Assembly: GCF_042186555.1 (NCBI RefSeq)
Contig: NC_133336.1
Span: 32,912,082 to 32,976,081, forward strand
DNA from: Aquarana catesbeiana
Taxonomy: Eukaryota; Chordata; Amphibia; Anura; Ranidae
Direction: 5' to 3'
Length of the DNA stretch: 64,000 nucleotides
In this document: one piece after another, positions 21,262 through 32,900 of the stretch
Layout of the letters: the number at the start of each line of letters is the position of its first letter
Numbering within the stretch: the stretch's first letter is position 1
The notes under the pieces: model-generated
The model's input: only the letters and a program-made list of their open reading frames with translations
What the model was told of the DNA's origin: nothing
Database searches by the model: none
Translations under genes and position numbers: made by a program

Positions 21262-21413
21262 AAGGACCCTCAAACTACGGCCCTCCAGCTGTTGCAGAAC
21301 TACACTTCCCATGAGGCATTGTAAAACTCTGACATTCATAAACATGACTAGGCATGATGGGAATTGAAGTTCCTGAACAACTGGAGGGCCGTAGTTTGAA
21401 GACCCCTGAACTA
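21262..21413. mobile_element. Short hairpin miniature transposon, second copy
   Basis: Same family as 13048-13201: ctcaaactacggccctccag on the left pairs with ctggagggccgtagtttga on the right. The internal gcatgatgggaattgaagtt is also shared. The flanking DNA 21047-21261 holds only an A-rich tract at 21161-21191 and nothing I recognise. Confidence 0.75.
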
Positions 21414-21513
21414 GAGGGTCTCTTTATACATATATTCAACATCCCATCAGCTCATTAAAGTACAGCAACCATTGTCAACAAGGGTTCCTCCAGAGATTGC
21501 TACTGTTCCTTAA

Positions 21514-21832
21514 AGCGGTTGTATACCCTCAGAAAAAAAAAAAAAAAAAAAAAAAAAAGTTAAAAAAACCCTGCAAGGGAAAGGCATAATGAGCTAGTAT
21601 GCACTGCATCCCATGGTTCTCCCCAGTCGCATGACATCACATCAAAAATCACATTGCAAAAATTGCACTGTAAATCACGCGACTTTGGGGCCTTAATAGT
21701 GGAAACCTAGCCTAAAGAGTGGCTGGTTAACCTCCCACTTAATGGTGCCTGCATTGTACTGGAGAGACTTCCCCAGAGTTCAGATGCTGAACCTAAACCC
21801 CATTGAAATCAATAGCAGCCAAATCTGTCAAA
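21514..21832. other. TTAA-miniature-like end, A-run and unassigned DNA
   Basis: At 21514 ttaaagcggttgtataccct looks like one end of a TTAA miniature, followed by an A-run at 21532-21558. I could not place a matching right end. The rest to 21832 is unassigned. Confidence 0.4.
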
Positions 21833-23620
21833 TTAACCACTTGCCAACTAGGCTTTTAGTTTAAGTTTAACCACTTCCCGACCGCCGCACGACTATATAC
21901 GTCCTAAGTTTGAACGGGGATATCGTTGTTATGGCAGCAGCTAGCTGCCATAACCCCGGTATCCCCGTTTTCGTGCGGCGGCCGGCTTTCAGATAAAAGT
22001 GGTCCCTGTGGCGGATTCGCCGCGAGATCACTTTTATCGGTGGCGGGAGAGGGCCCCCCCCTCCCGCCGCGATCCGGTGCCCTCCGCCGCTTACCGGAGC
22101 CGTCGGTAGCGGCGGAGGCGATCGCGTCCTTCTGCCTGGTGTGTCTGGAGACAAGTGAGGCCAAGATGGCGCTCACTCGTCTCCATGATACTGCTGGGCG
22201 GAAGCGACGTCAAAACGTCACTTCCGTCCACGCCTCTTAAAGGCATATTTTTTCAAATGTCATTTTTCTAAATGACTTTTTTTTTTTTTTTATTGCATTT
22301 TAGTGTAAATATGAGATCTGAGGTCTTTTTGACCCCAGATCTCATATTTAAGAGGTCCTGCCATGCTTTTTTCTATTACAAGGGATGTTTACATTCCTTG
22401 TAATAGGAATAAAAGTGACACATTTTTTTTTTTTTTTTTTAAACAGTCTAAAAATAAATAAAATATTTTAAAATAAATAATAAAAATAAAAATTTTTGAA
22501 ACCCCCCTGTCCCGACGAGCTCGCGCGCAGAAGCGAACGCATACGCGAGTAGCGCCCGCATATGAAAACGGTGGTCAAACCACACATGTGAGGTATCACA
22601 GCGACCGGTAGAGCGAGAGCAATAATTCTAGCCCTAGACCTCCTCTGTAGCGCAAAATATGCAACCTGTAGAATTTTTTAAACGTCGCCTATGGAGATTT
22701 TTGAGGGTAAAAGTTTGACGCCATTCCACAAGCGGGCGCAATTTTCAAGCATGACATGTTGGGTATCAATTTACTTGGCGTAACATTATATTTCACAATA
22801 TAAAAAAAAATTGGGATAACTTTACTGTTGTTTTATTTTTTTATTCAAAAAAGTGAATTTTTTCCAAAAAAAGTACGCTTATAAGACCGCTGCGCAAATA
22901 CGGTGCAAAAAAAAGTATTGCAATGACCGCCATTGTATTCTCTAGGGTGTTAGAAGAAAAACCATATATAATGTTTGGGGGTTCTAAGTAATTTTCTAGC
23001 AGAAAAACCTGTTTTAAACATGTAAACACCTAAAATCCAAAACGAGGCTGGTCCTTAAGTGGTTAAAAATCTGTATACTTTGCTAGAAGATTACTTATAA
23101 CCCCCAAACATTTTACTTTTTCTTTTTCTTCTTTTTTTTTTTTTTTTAGCAGAGACCCTAGGGAATAAAATGTCAAATCGTTGCAATATTTGTATGTCAT
23201 GGTATTTGCGCAGGAGTTTTGCAAACGCAATTTACTTTTGACACACTTTTTAGAAAAATACAAAACACAATATTTACCGTATTTTTTTTTATAATGTGAA
23301 AGATATTATGCCGAGTAAATAGTTAACCAATAATAGTTACCTTTAAAATTGCACACGCTTGTCTAGCGATAGAATTGTTGCTCTCGCTTTAACGTTTGCG
23401 GCAATACCTCACATGTGTGGCGTATGGGGGGTGCTTTATGTACTTTTTCTTATTTTTTATTTTACTTTTTATTTTTACATTGTCCCTTTTCATTTATTTT
23501 TTTTTATCACTTTTATTCCTATTACAAGGAATGTAAACATACCTTGTAATAGAAATGAGGATGACAGGTCCTCTTTCTGGAGCGATCTGGGGTGAAAATA
23601 GCCCAAATCTCTTCTTTACC
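21833..23620. mobile_element. piggyBac-like element, outer copy interrupted by the same family
   Basis: The left end TTAACCACTTGCCAACTAGG at 21833 is cut after 34 bases by the 21867-23066 copy. It resumes at 23067 with tctgtatactttgctagaag attacttataaccccc, which is the normal continuation of this family. It then shows the shared middle and loses recognisable structure by about 23620, so its right end is missing. No gene. Confidence 0.75.
21867..23066. mobile_element. piggyBac-like non-autonomous element, complete, reverse orientation
   Basis: Ends TTAACCACTTCCCGACCG and gtccttaagtggttaa with TTAA at both sides. Compared with 11645-13026 it is in reverse orientation: the G/C-rich block (21930-22230) comes first and the ctagcag/gtaattttctagc block is near the right end. 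It has inserted into an existing TTAA of a sister copy. Confidence 0.88.
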
Positions 23621-23715
23621 TTTCAAAACAAAAGATCAAAAAAATAAATAAATAAAAACAAACAAAACAAAAACCCCAACCCCCCCCCCAAAAAAAAAAA
23701 AAAAACAGAAACGGT
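23621..23715. repeat. Low-complexity A/C-rich tract
   Basis: Runs of AAAT, AAAC, C and A. The minus-strand frame over it is Leu/Phe/Ser-rich repeat translation. Confidence 0.8.
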
Positions 23716-24109
23716 ATGAGAGAGTGAGAGCGATAACATCAAATTTAACACACCTGCTCCCCATTCACACCTGAGAACTTGTAACACTAATGAGTCACAT
23801 GACACCAGGGAGGGAAAATGGCTAATTGGGCTCAATTTGGACATTTTTACTTAGGGGTGTACTCACTTTTGTTGCCAGCGGTTTAGACATTAATGGCTGT
23901 GTGTTGAGTTATTTTGAGGGGACAGCAAATTTACACTGTTATACAAGCTGTACACTCTAGAGGTCGACCGATATGGGTTTTTCTCTGGCCGATGCCGATA
24001 TTTAGAAATCGCAGTGGCCGATGGCCGATATGTGATGCCGATTTTTTTGGGCCGATATGTTAGGCCGATTTTTTTTTTTTTCCCTTCATCTCATAAAATC
24101 TAACAGTTA

Positions 24110-24525
24110 GACCCCTTTCACACTGGGGCGTTTTTCAGGCTCTTTTGGGCTAAAAATAGCTCCTGTAAAGTGCCTGTAAAACGGCTCCCCTGCAGTCACA
24201 GTGTGAAAGCCCGAGTGCTTTCACACTGAGGCGATGCGCTGGCAGGATGTTAAAAAAAAGTCCTGCAAGCGGCATCTTTGGAGCGGTGTATACTGCTCCT
24301 CCACCACTCCTGCCCATTGAAATGAATGCGCACCGCTGCCGAAGCGCCTGCAAAGCGTTTCGGCAGCGGCGCTTCAGGGGCGCATTTAACCCCTTCCTCA
24401 GCTGCTAGCTGGGTTATAAGCGCCCTGCTAGCAGCCGAATAGCGCCGCTAAAATGACGGTAAAGCACCGCTAAAACTAGCAGCGTTTTACCGTCAACGCA
24501 TGCCTGCTCCAGTGTGAAAGCAACC
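24110..24525. mobile_element. PIF/Harbinger-type miniature, TTA duplication
   Basis: Ends GACCCCTTTCACACTGGGGC and CTCCAGTGTGAAAGCAACC, flanked by TTA (24107-24109 and 24526-24528). Same family as 6522-6923, more diverged at the right end. Interior G/C-rich with gcgccgct and agcgtttt runs. Confidence 0.85.
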
Positions 24526-24639
24526 TTAAATGATACAGAAAATGTTTTACATTAAACATTTATTAAACAAAACAAACCTCCAATCAGTTCACTTGTATGT
24601 AGAATTTAGATAAAAAAAAATTTAAAAAAAACTATATCT

Positions 24640-24838
24640 TAAATATTAAATACACAAAAACAGGTAATCAAAACTTTTGGATGAAAAAAAATGGGCTAAC
24701 TTTACTGCTTAGTTTTTTTTTAAATTTATTAGTGTATTTTTTCAAAAAATATTGCGTTTGAAAGTCCGCTGCGCAAATACCGTGTGACATAAAATATTGC
24801 AACAACCGCTATTTTATTCCCTAGGGTCTCTGCTAAAA

Positions 24839-24913
<75 letters not shown>

Positions 24914-25011
24914 TAATGTTTGGGGATTGTAAGTGATTTTCTAGCAGAAAATACAGGATTTTTACTTGTAAGCAACAAGTGTCAGAAAAGATTTAGTCTT
25001 TAAATGGTTAA
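24640..25011. mobile_element. Partial piggyBac-like element with embedded (TA)n
   Basis: Contains the family block in reverse: atgggctaactttactgc, tgcgcaaataccgtgtgac, taaaatattgcaac and gtgattttctagcagaaaat, ending ctttaaatggttaa at 25011. A TA tract at 24848-24904 has expanded inside it. The left end is missing. Confidence 0.7.
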
Positions 25012-25312
25012 ACTGAGAGCTTCTACACATGGAGCTCAGTTCATTCATAAGTGTAAACATTGTATCCTTCAGGTTCTTTTTATCAGATTTGGCAGGCTGC
25101 CCAGAGGAGGGGAGAAGTCTCTTCACAGAAGTTTTCAGGCAACTTGTATTGTCTTCTATTACAGAAGTCATTTGCAAGTCCGCTGATATCGGTTTTTTTA
25201 ATCGGCTAATGCCGATTAAGTAAAAAACACCAAATATCAGCCGATATATCGGTCGACCTCTAGTACACTCACTACTTTACATTGTAGCAAAGTGTAATTT
25301 CTTCAGTGTTGT

Positions 25313-25526
<214 letters not shown>

Positions 25527-25569
25527 GTGCATGGTAGCCAATCAGCTTCTAACCAGCCTATTCAATTAA

Positions 25570-25862
25570 ACTTTGACAAAAACTGGTTCGAACCCCGACC
25601 ACGACACTACCTGCCTGGAGTTTGCATGTTCTCCGTGTGCGGGTTTCCTCCGGGTACTCCAGTTTCCTCCCACACTCCAAAACACATGCTGGTAGGTTAA
25701 TTGGATTCTGTCTAATTTGTCCCTAGTATGTATGAATGTGAGTTGGGGACCTTTGCTTGTAAGCTCCTTGAGGGTAGGGACTGATTTAAATGTACAATGT
25801 ATATGTAAAGCGCTGCATAAAGTGACAGCGCTTAACAAGTACCTGAAATAAATAAAATAAAA
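25570..25862 (+). repeat. SINE-like retroposon with tRNA-type B box and (AAATA)n tail
   Basis: GGTTCGAACCCCG at 25585-25597 fits an RNA polymerase III B box. It is followed by the widely conserved vertebrate block ctgcctggagtttgcatgtt, then tttcctcccacactccaaaa, and ends ataaataaaataaa. I see no convincing A box upstream, so the head may be truncated. The block is also shared with some LINE tails, so a LINE 3' end is the alternative. Target duplication not seen. Confidence 0.6.
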
Positions 25863-25949
25863 ACACCTGGAAGTTTTCTACGCAGAGCTGCACCAGAGAT
25901 TTTGCACTCTCCAGTTTTAGCAAAATCGACCCCGAATGAGTCTTTCATC

Positions 25950-26140
25950 TGAGACCAGTGCTAATTTTTACATCTAATTTCGACTTAGTTGTAGTCATAG
26001 TCTTTTGACTAAAATGTCATTGTTTATGTCATATTTTAGTTATCCGAATTGTTTTAGTTTAGTCGTATTTTAGTTGACTGAAATCTCCAGTACATTTTAT
26101 TAGACTAAAATCGAATGGGTTCAGTTAAATTGTAATGCAT
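25950..26140. repeat. Repeat rich in tcttttgactaaaatg (miniature-type), copy 1
   Basis: Shares agtcttttgactaaaatg and ttttagtcgtattttagttg with 38741-38872. The pattern of inverted ttttagtc/gactaaaa suggests a miniature DNA transposon. Limits are approximate. Confidence 0.55.
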
Positions 26141-26143
26141 TAT

Positions 26144-26572
26144 TTAAAAGAGATGTATGGGAATTATTTTTTGTTGAATCATACTTACCTAGGTGGTTGC
26201 AGCATTGGTCCGATGCTGCATCTGTCCCACACTTGCTGTAACACTGAGAACCGAGCGATCAGTCAGTCACCAGCTCTCTGCTCTGCCCCCCTCACTCACT
26301 GGAGCACTGGGCTGTGGAGAGGGCGTGAGCGGAAGGCTCAGGCTCTCAGCGGCTCGCTGAGAGGCTGAGCTGGGTGCCGGTCCAGGCATGTGGGTGGATC
26401 CCAACTATACAGTCACGTTCTTTCACGAGCCTGGACCGTCTCTGTGACGTCAGCCCACAGCGGGCTTTAGCTGTCAGCTTGATACGGGTCACAGGAGTGC
26501 AGAACAAACTGCACTCCTGTGATCCACAGGGGAAGTACAGCCAAACAAGCTTCGGCTGTATTTCCCCTTTAA
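26144..26572. mobile_element. TTAA miniature transposon
   Basis: Begins TTAAAAGAGATGTATGGGAA and ends ggctgtatttccccTTTAA, inverted over about 10-15 bases with mismatches. The inner right part carries an 18-bp hairpin-like pair (caggagtgcag against ctgcactcctg). Its right TTAA is the left TTAA of the following element. The minus-strand frame has no recognisable domain. Confidence 0.7.
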
Positions 26573-27100
26573 CCACTTCAATACAGGGCACTTTCACCCT
26601 TCTTGCCCAGGCCAATTTTTAGCTTTCAGCGCTGTCGCAATTTGAATGACAATTACGCGGTCATGCAACTCTTTACCCAAACAAAATTTTTAGCATTTTG
26701 TTCCCACAAATAGAGCTTTCTTTTATTGGTATTTGATCACCACTGGGTTTTTTATTTTTTGCTAGAGCTGGTGTGCTCGTCCCCGGCGCAAGAAAAAGAG
26801 GGTTAAGTAAAACGAGGGCACTGGGGGGCTGCTGCACTGCAAGAGGTTTTTCACCTCAATGCATTGAGGTGAACAACCACAAAGGTTTACAATCCCTTTA
26901 ACTAAGTTTTCTCCTTCACTGATGAGACTGCACTGACAGGCAATGATGAGGCACTGATAGGCGGCACTCATGGGCACCGATTTGCAGCACTGATAGGTCG
27001 CACTGATGCGTACTTATAGGCGGCACTGATAGGCAGCACTGATTGGCATCCCTGGTGGGTCTGCACTGATAATCAATGCGCTGACACCCACAGGAGATCC
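26569..27100. mobile_element. piggyBac-like non-autonomous element, partial
   Basis: Left end TTAACCACTTCAATACAGGG, then tttttagctttcagcgctgt, attacgcggtcatgc and agagctttcttttattgg, as in the 9457 copy. About 130 bp near 26766-26900, ending tttacaatccctttaac, look like a fragment of another TTAA miniature inserted inside. The gcactgatgggc-type minisatellite follows at 26920-27070. The right end is lost where the L1 sequence starts. Confidence 0.75.
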
Positions 27101-27106
27101 CTATTG

Positions 27107-28685
27107 GCCTCCTTGGGGCTCACGCCACAGTACTCCCTAAACCTGGCAAGGACCCACTGGATTGTGCCAGCTACAGACCGATATCTTTATTAAACGTCAA
27201 TCTAAAGCTGTACGCCAAAATCCTGGCAAACAGACTAAGGCCATTATTAATTAATCGATAGGCTCAGAGCAGGTGGGTTTTATGCCGGGAAGGGAAGCTA
27301 AAGACAATGTGATAAAGGCTTTAAACCTTATGCACAGTGCACAGACGACTTTGAAGGAATGCTACTCTCTACTGGCGCAGAGAAAGCCTTTGACCGTGTG
27401 TCGTGGGACTTTCTGCTAGCCACATGCACCCACATTGGACTGAAACCTCACATGCTAGCTTGGATTAAGGCCCTCTATTATAACCCGACGGCAAAAATTA
27501 AAATCAATGGGACACTTTCGGACACTGTAGTAATACAAAATGGTACACGTCAGGGATGCCCCCTCTCACCATTATTGTTTATTCTAACCCTGGAACCCTT
27601 AATGTGCATGGTGAATGCCACACCATCTATACATGGCTTTCAAGTAGGACCCAGAACTTATAAATGCGCAGCATATGCAGATGATCTTTTATTTTTCATA
27701 TCTCAGCCACATATCACCATGCCCAACTTATGCCACATTTTCACTCATTATAGCTATATATTGAATTTCAAAATTAATTAAAAAAAAATCTGAGGCCCTA
27801 AATTTGACACTAAGTGAACACACGTGAAAACTCACACAAGAGAATTGTAAGTTCCAGTGGAAGACTACCGCCCTAAAATATCTAGGGATATGGTTAACAC
27901 CAAAACTAGATTCGTTATACATGAAAAATTTCCACCCCCTCCTACAAAATATATCTAAAGACCTAGAAAGGTGGACATTAAAACACTTCTCGTGGTTCGG
28001 CAGAGTAGCCATTATCAAAATGTCGATCCTGCCCATGATCCTGTAATTTTTTTACAGACCATTCCCATCAGTCTTCCTTAAAAGTTCTTTAGATCCATAC
28101 ACGCTATATGTAGGAAATTTATTTGGGCCACTAAAAAGCCAAGAGTAAACCTTCAACTACTTACAAGGGACAAAACAAAACAGAGGCATGGGTTTCCCGA
28201 ACTTCAAAGATTACTACCTGGCCACACACCTCACTAGGATCATAGATTGGACCTGCCACGCAAAGAATAAAGATTGGGTGACACTTGAAAATGACGTAGA
28301 CCCTATACCGATGACTTACTCACCATGGATACCGTGGGACGCATGCCCTACTCAACTCAAACAACACCCTTTGATTGGGGCAACACTAAAAAACCTGCAA
28401 AAAACAACACGACTCTCCAACCTAACCACATGCCCAGGTCCACCAACACCACTGACAGATAATCCAGACTTCACACCAGGGCTGAACAACCCGATCCTGT
28501 CAGGTGCCGACAGAACTACACCACTTCTAGCTATACAATGTTTCAAAAGTGACAACATCAAAACATTATCGGAATTGCTAACGGAAGATGGGTTAGCGTC
28601 CTTAAGGTCAATGGGTTTATCGTCAAATTCACAGCTACGTCATGAGCTCACAGAGACATAAACATCTCACAAGACCCCTGACACA
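27107..28685 (+). pseudogene. L1-type LINE ORF2 fragment (reverse transcriptase to C-terminus)
   Basis: Plus-strand fragment beginning in the RT fingers (CSYRPISLLNVNLKLYAK is readable at 27165-27220). It contains GAEKAFDRVSWDFLL (motif A Asp), NGTRQGCPLSPLLF, and KCAAYADDLLFF (catalytic YADD). After a frameshift at 27780 come LKYLGIWLTPKL, then MGFPNFKDYYLATHLTRI and a long C-terminal region up to 28661. Stops and shifts are frequent (27781, about 28045, about 28130). It is 5'-truncated and lacks a poly-A tail, and is more decayed than the L1 at 29411-36604, which it resembles. A second L1 lineage is likely. Confidence 0.85.
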
Positions 28686-28689
28686 GCCA

Positions 28690-29180
28690 TTCTAAATTCA
28701 GATTTCCGAATTTCCGAAATTACAAAATTTCCGAATTCCGAAATGATGAATTTTCAAATTTTTGAAAATTTGAAATTTCGTTAAATTTAAAAATTCTAAA
28801 ATTTTTGAAAATCCAAGAATAAGAATGGAAATCTGGAAATTCAAAAACCCGAAAATCTGAAATAATAAACTAATAATAAATATTAAATTATAGGTATTGG
28901 AAATTCCTTTCAAATTTGGCTGTTAGTGATCGTAACGAATACGAATTTATCCGAAGTTACGAATTATCTGAAATAACGAATGGCTAACAGCCAATTTTGA
29001 AAGGAAATTCCAATACCTATAATTTAATAGTTATTATTTCAAATCTTACTGATTTTCTTTCAGATTTTCGAATTTCCGAAAATCCAAAAATTGGAAAATC
29101 AGAATTTTCGTTTTTCCGAATTTCCGAAAAGAGCAAAAAAAACTAATGAAACGAAAACAAAATAATTTTTTGTCAGTGCA
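28690..29180. repeat. A/T-rich foldback repeat built on gaatttccgaa motifs
   Basis: Left arm (28868-28930, attaaattataggtattgga and on to ggctgtta) is mirrored at 28980-29040 (taacagccaattttgaaagg and on). Outer parts are arrays of gaatttccgaaaat-like words on both sides. The turn lies near 28955. No coding content. Probably a foldback element or a miniature; ends not resolved. Confidence 0.75.
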
Positions 29181-29190
29181 CATGTCTATT

Positions 29191-29400
29191 AAGTATAGAT
29201 ATAGGAACGATGATCATATTAATACAGTTATCTAGTTAAAAAAGTGAACTCTACATATGGTATGCACACTGAATCTAGACTAGAGAAGAGTACACCTCCG
29301 GCTGGGGGATTAGACATTAGAAAGAGTCCTACTGATGTCACATACTCATCTACCGTTATTTTTACTATGTAGAAGCCATATGTACTACTACTACTACAAT
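29191..29400. other. Unassigned DNA up to the L1 insertion
   Basis: Contains a short CTA/ACT repeat at 29384-29398. Continues beyond the L1 at 36615. I see no gene or clear repeat. Confidence 0.4.
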
Positions 29401-29434
29401 GTACAAATGTTTTTTTTTTTTTGTTTAATAAATT

Positions 29435-29440
29435 TTTATT
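29435..29440 (-). terminator. L1 polyadenylation signal
   Basis: On the minus strand AATAAA lies at 29440-29435, about 12-24 bases before the poly-A tail. This is the normal spacing for mRNA 3' end formation. It marks the 3' end of the L1 transcript. Confidence 0.75.
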
Positions 29441-29913
29441 GAAGAAAAATATAACAATGATATACATATATCTCCAAATAGAAAATATTTTCAGTATCAT
29501 AATACCATAGGTTTCAGTACTCACAAGTTACAACGATTAGAAGTAAGCTAGTAATAAAATAATATCTCTGGAGTATTATAAAGAGTCATTGTGTTATCTA
29601 GTTAGAAAGAGATTTCTTATTGTGTGAGCACTTTAATTCAAACATAGTTGAGAAATAACATTGCTTTAGTTTAAGAAAAATAAAGAATAAGAGAGCGATA
29701 GAGAATGAATAAGAAAAGAGAGATGATAGGAGATAGAATAGATGAGAAAGGAAAAAAAAAAAAAAAAAAAGATTAAGAGTAAAAGAAGAGATGGTAAAAG
29801 GCGGGGAGGGGGGGGGGTTACTGGCATGCATGTCAATACATCGAAAAAAGAGCTGAGTTATTAGAAATTATATATTAAGTTATATATTAAATGGCTAAGT
29901 TTAATTGATAGAT

Positions 29914-32900
29914 TTAAGGGGTTCGTGTTATAAGGTCCTTATAGGAAGAGGTGGATTGCAATTTTATCCAAGAATCCCAGATTAGAGAGTGTTTCTTGGA
30001 GGTACCTCTAATATTGTGGGTAATACTTTCCATAAGGTGTACGTTGTCCACCATTTGTAGCCAAGCTTTTATAGAGGGGGTTGTTGGTTGGCCCCATACA
30101 GTGGGAATTAAGGCTTTGGCAGTGTTCAACAGATGAGGAATAATTGAACGTTTATAAGAAATTATGGGAGTTTTTGTAGCATGGAAAAGGATAATCCATG
30201 GGTCATTGGGTATATTGACATCAGCGATCCGTACAATCAGATCGCGAATGTCATCCCAATATGATCGAATAATTGGGCAAAACCACCATATATGCGCATG
30301 AGTAGCTTTGTTCCCACAGTTCCTCCAGCATAATGGGGAACTGGCGGGGAACATTTGGTGTAATTTAGCTGGGGTATAATGCCACCTAGTGAGCAGTTTA
30401 TAGTTGACCTCTGACATTTTTGAGGCTAGGGATGAAGTATGGGCTAATTGCAAGATCTTATCCTTTTGGTTGTCAGTAAGGGGGGACTCCAGATCAGTTT
30501 CCCATTTAGCTAGGAAAGGTGGAAAAACAGAATTTTGAAGAGCAATAAGAGCTTTGTAAAATAGAGAAATACTATGTAGAGGAGGGTCTTTTGGGTGAAA
30601 TATTATTTCTATATCATTTAGATCACTTAGACCCCTAAGCGGATTAGATATGGAGTTTAAGAAGTGCTGTAGTTGGTGGTATCTCCATTTATCTAGGAAC
30701 GTGGCAGGTTTAGGAGCGAGAATCATATGTAGTGGTTTAAGTACATTGCCATTGAGAATATAATGTAGTAAGAGAGGTTCTTCCGGCCTCCATGATTTAA
30801 AACCTGGGTCAAGTAGACCTGGTAGAAAATATGTATGGTTGAGGAGAGGTAGTAGGGGGAATCATAATTCCATGAAAATTTTTTGTGTATAGCGTCCCAT
30901 ATATCTAAAGAGGATATGGTAAGAGCTGAGGTAGTTCGAGCAAGGTTCCTGTAAGAACGGGGTATCCAGGGAGCTATTGAGAGATCTATACCGCTTAAAA
31001 GATATTCAATTTGTGCCCATAATTTCGAATTACGAGCATATTTCCAATCAGCCAGTTTGGCCAGAACAACCGCTTGATAATATGCTTTAAAATTTGGCAG
31101 TGCCAGGCCTCCTGAGCATTTGAAACGAAATAATAGCTCTCTGGATATTCTAGGGTGGCTGTTCTTCCAAATAAATCGGGAAATCAGAGTTTGTAAAATA
31201 GTAAAAAACCCCACTGGTACACCCAGCGGGAGCATTTGAAAGATAAAGAGAATGCGAGGTAATATATTCATTTTAATGATATTTACTTTCCCCAACCATG
31301 TGTGTGATAGACTAGACCATTTTTGTAAGTCATCTCTAATCTTATTTAGCAAAGGGATATAATTGTATCGGAAAAGGGAATGGAGACTAGGAGTAAGATA
31401 AATACCTAGGTATTTCATGCATTTTGGTTCCCATTTAAAGGGAAAAAGGGGTTTGAGAGAAAGAGCCTCGGACTTGGGAATATTAATGTTTAAAATTTCG
31501 GATTTGGATAAGTTTATTTTAAAGTTAGAAATTGAGTGAAATGTGGAAAATGCAGACATCGAGTTGGGAATCAAGATACGTGGTTGTTGAATAAAAAATA
31601 GTACATCATCTGCATAGGCTGCGTATTTATGAGATCTGTTACCTATTTGTATACCTTTGATGTTAACATTATTCCTAATTGTAGCTAAGAAGGGTTCTAG
31701 AGTAATAGCAAAAAGGAGAGGGGAGAGAGGGCAGCCCTGCCTAGTACCATTATGTAAAATAAAGGGGTCACTTAACGTTCCGTTAATTCTAATTTGTGCT
31801 GAGGGATTAGAGTAAAGGGATGAGATACGAAAAAACATTTTAGGGCCTAGACCAAAGTGTCGTAAAGTCATTTTAAGATAGTCCCAGTCCACCCTATCAA
31901 AAGCTTTTTCTGCATCTGTGGAAAGGAGAAGGGTGGGCTGGGCGCATCTCTGAACATATTGGATTAGGGAGATTGCACGAGGGGAATTATCTTTTGCTTC
32001 TCTATTGGGTACGAAACCTGATTGGTCTGCCGAGATCCAACTGGGTAATAGGGGGAGTAGGCGATTTGCCATTACTTTGGCAAATAATTTAATGTCGACG
32101 TTTATTAATGATATTGGCCTGAAACTGTTACATAGGGTGGGGTCCTTATCAGGTTTAGGAATGACTGTGATATGAGTTGAAAGTGATTCTGGGCGTAGAC
32201 CTGAAGATTGAGAGATAGAATTAGCATACGCAGAGAGGCGAAGAAGCAAAATGTCAATGAATGTTTTGTAATATAAAATAGTGAACCCGTCAGGTCCAGG
32301 CGCTTTACCGGATGGGGAGGACTTCAATGCTGCCTGAAATTCCTCAACCGAGAAGTCCTCCTCCATTTCTTTAAGGACAGAAATGGGCAATTTAGGAAGA
32401 TTGGCTTCTTTCAAGTAAGAAAGCATGCGGTTTCTTCTCTCTTTTTGAGGGAGAGAGGCTAAGTCATTTTTAACGTTATAAAGGTCAGCGTAATACTCTC
32501 TAAAGGCTTTAGCAATGTCTGGAGTTGCATGAGCCAGCTCGCCTGTTGAAAGTTTGATCTTGGGAATAAATGATTGCGACTGTTTAATCTTTAGTGATCT
32601 AGCTAATAATTTACTTGGTTTGTTCCCCCATTCATAAAATTTCTGTGACAGGCGTTGGAATTTTCTCTTGGTGTCTAAGTTAAGGAGGGATTTTAATTCT
32701 TCTCATTTAAGTGTGAGGGATTGGAGGTGCTCAATATGCAACGAGAGTTTATTTTGTTTGTCAAGAAGTGCTATCTGCTGTAATACCTGGTTAATTTGTT
32801 GACCATATTCCCTTTTGTTCCTTGCACCAAGCTCAATGAGTCAGCCTCTAATAGTAGCCTTATGAGCTTCCCAAACGATGGAGGGAGAGGTGTCAGAGGG

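Larger units (their letters stand above)
23958..25262. mobile_element. hAT-type element with 8-bp target duplication, nest host
   Basis: Ends TAGAGGTCGACCGATAT (23958) and atatcggtcgacctcta (25262) are inverted repeats. The 8-bp direct repeat gtacactc lies outside at 23950-23957 and 25263-25270, the hAT signature. Subterminal DNA is filled with gccgat/atcggc repeats. A Harbinger miniature (24110-24525) and a piggyBac-type end (about 24640-25011) lie inside. No transposase. Confidence 0.88.

Noticed and set aside
25585..25597. A functional tRNA gene around the B box
   Set aside because: No cloverleaf or A box; the B-box-like motif sits in a SINE-like repeat.
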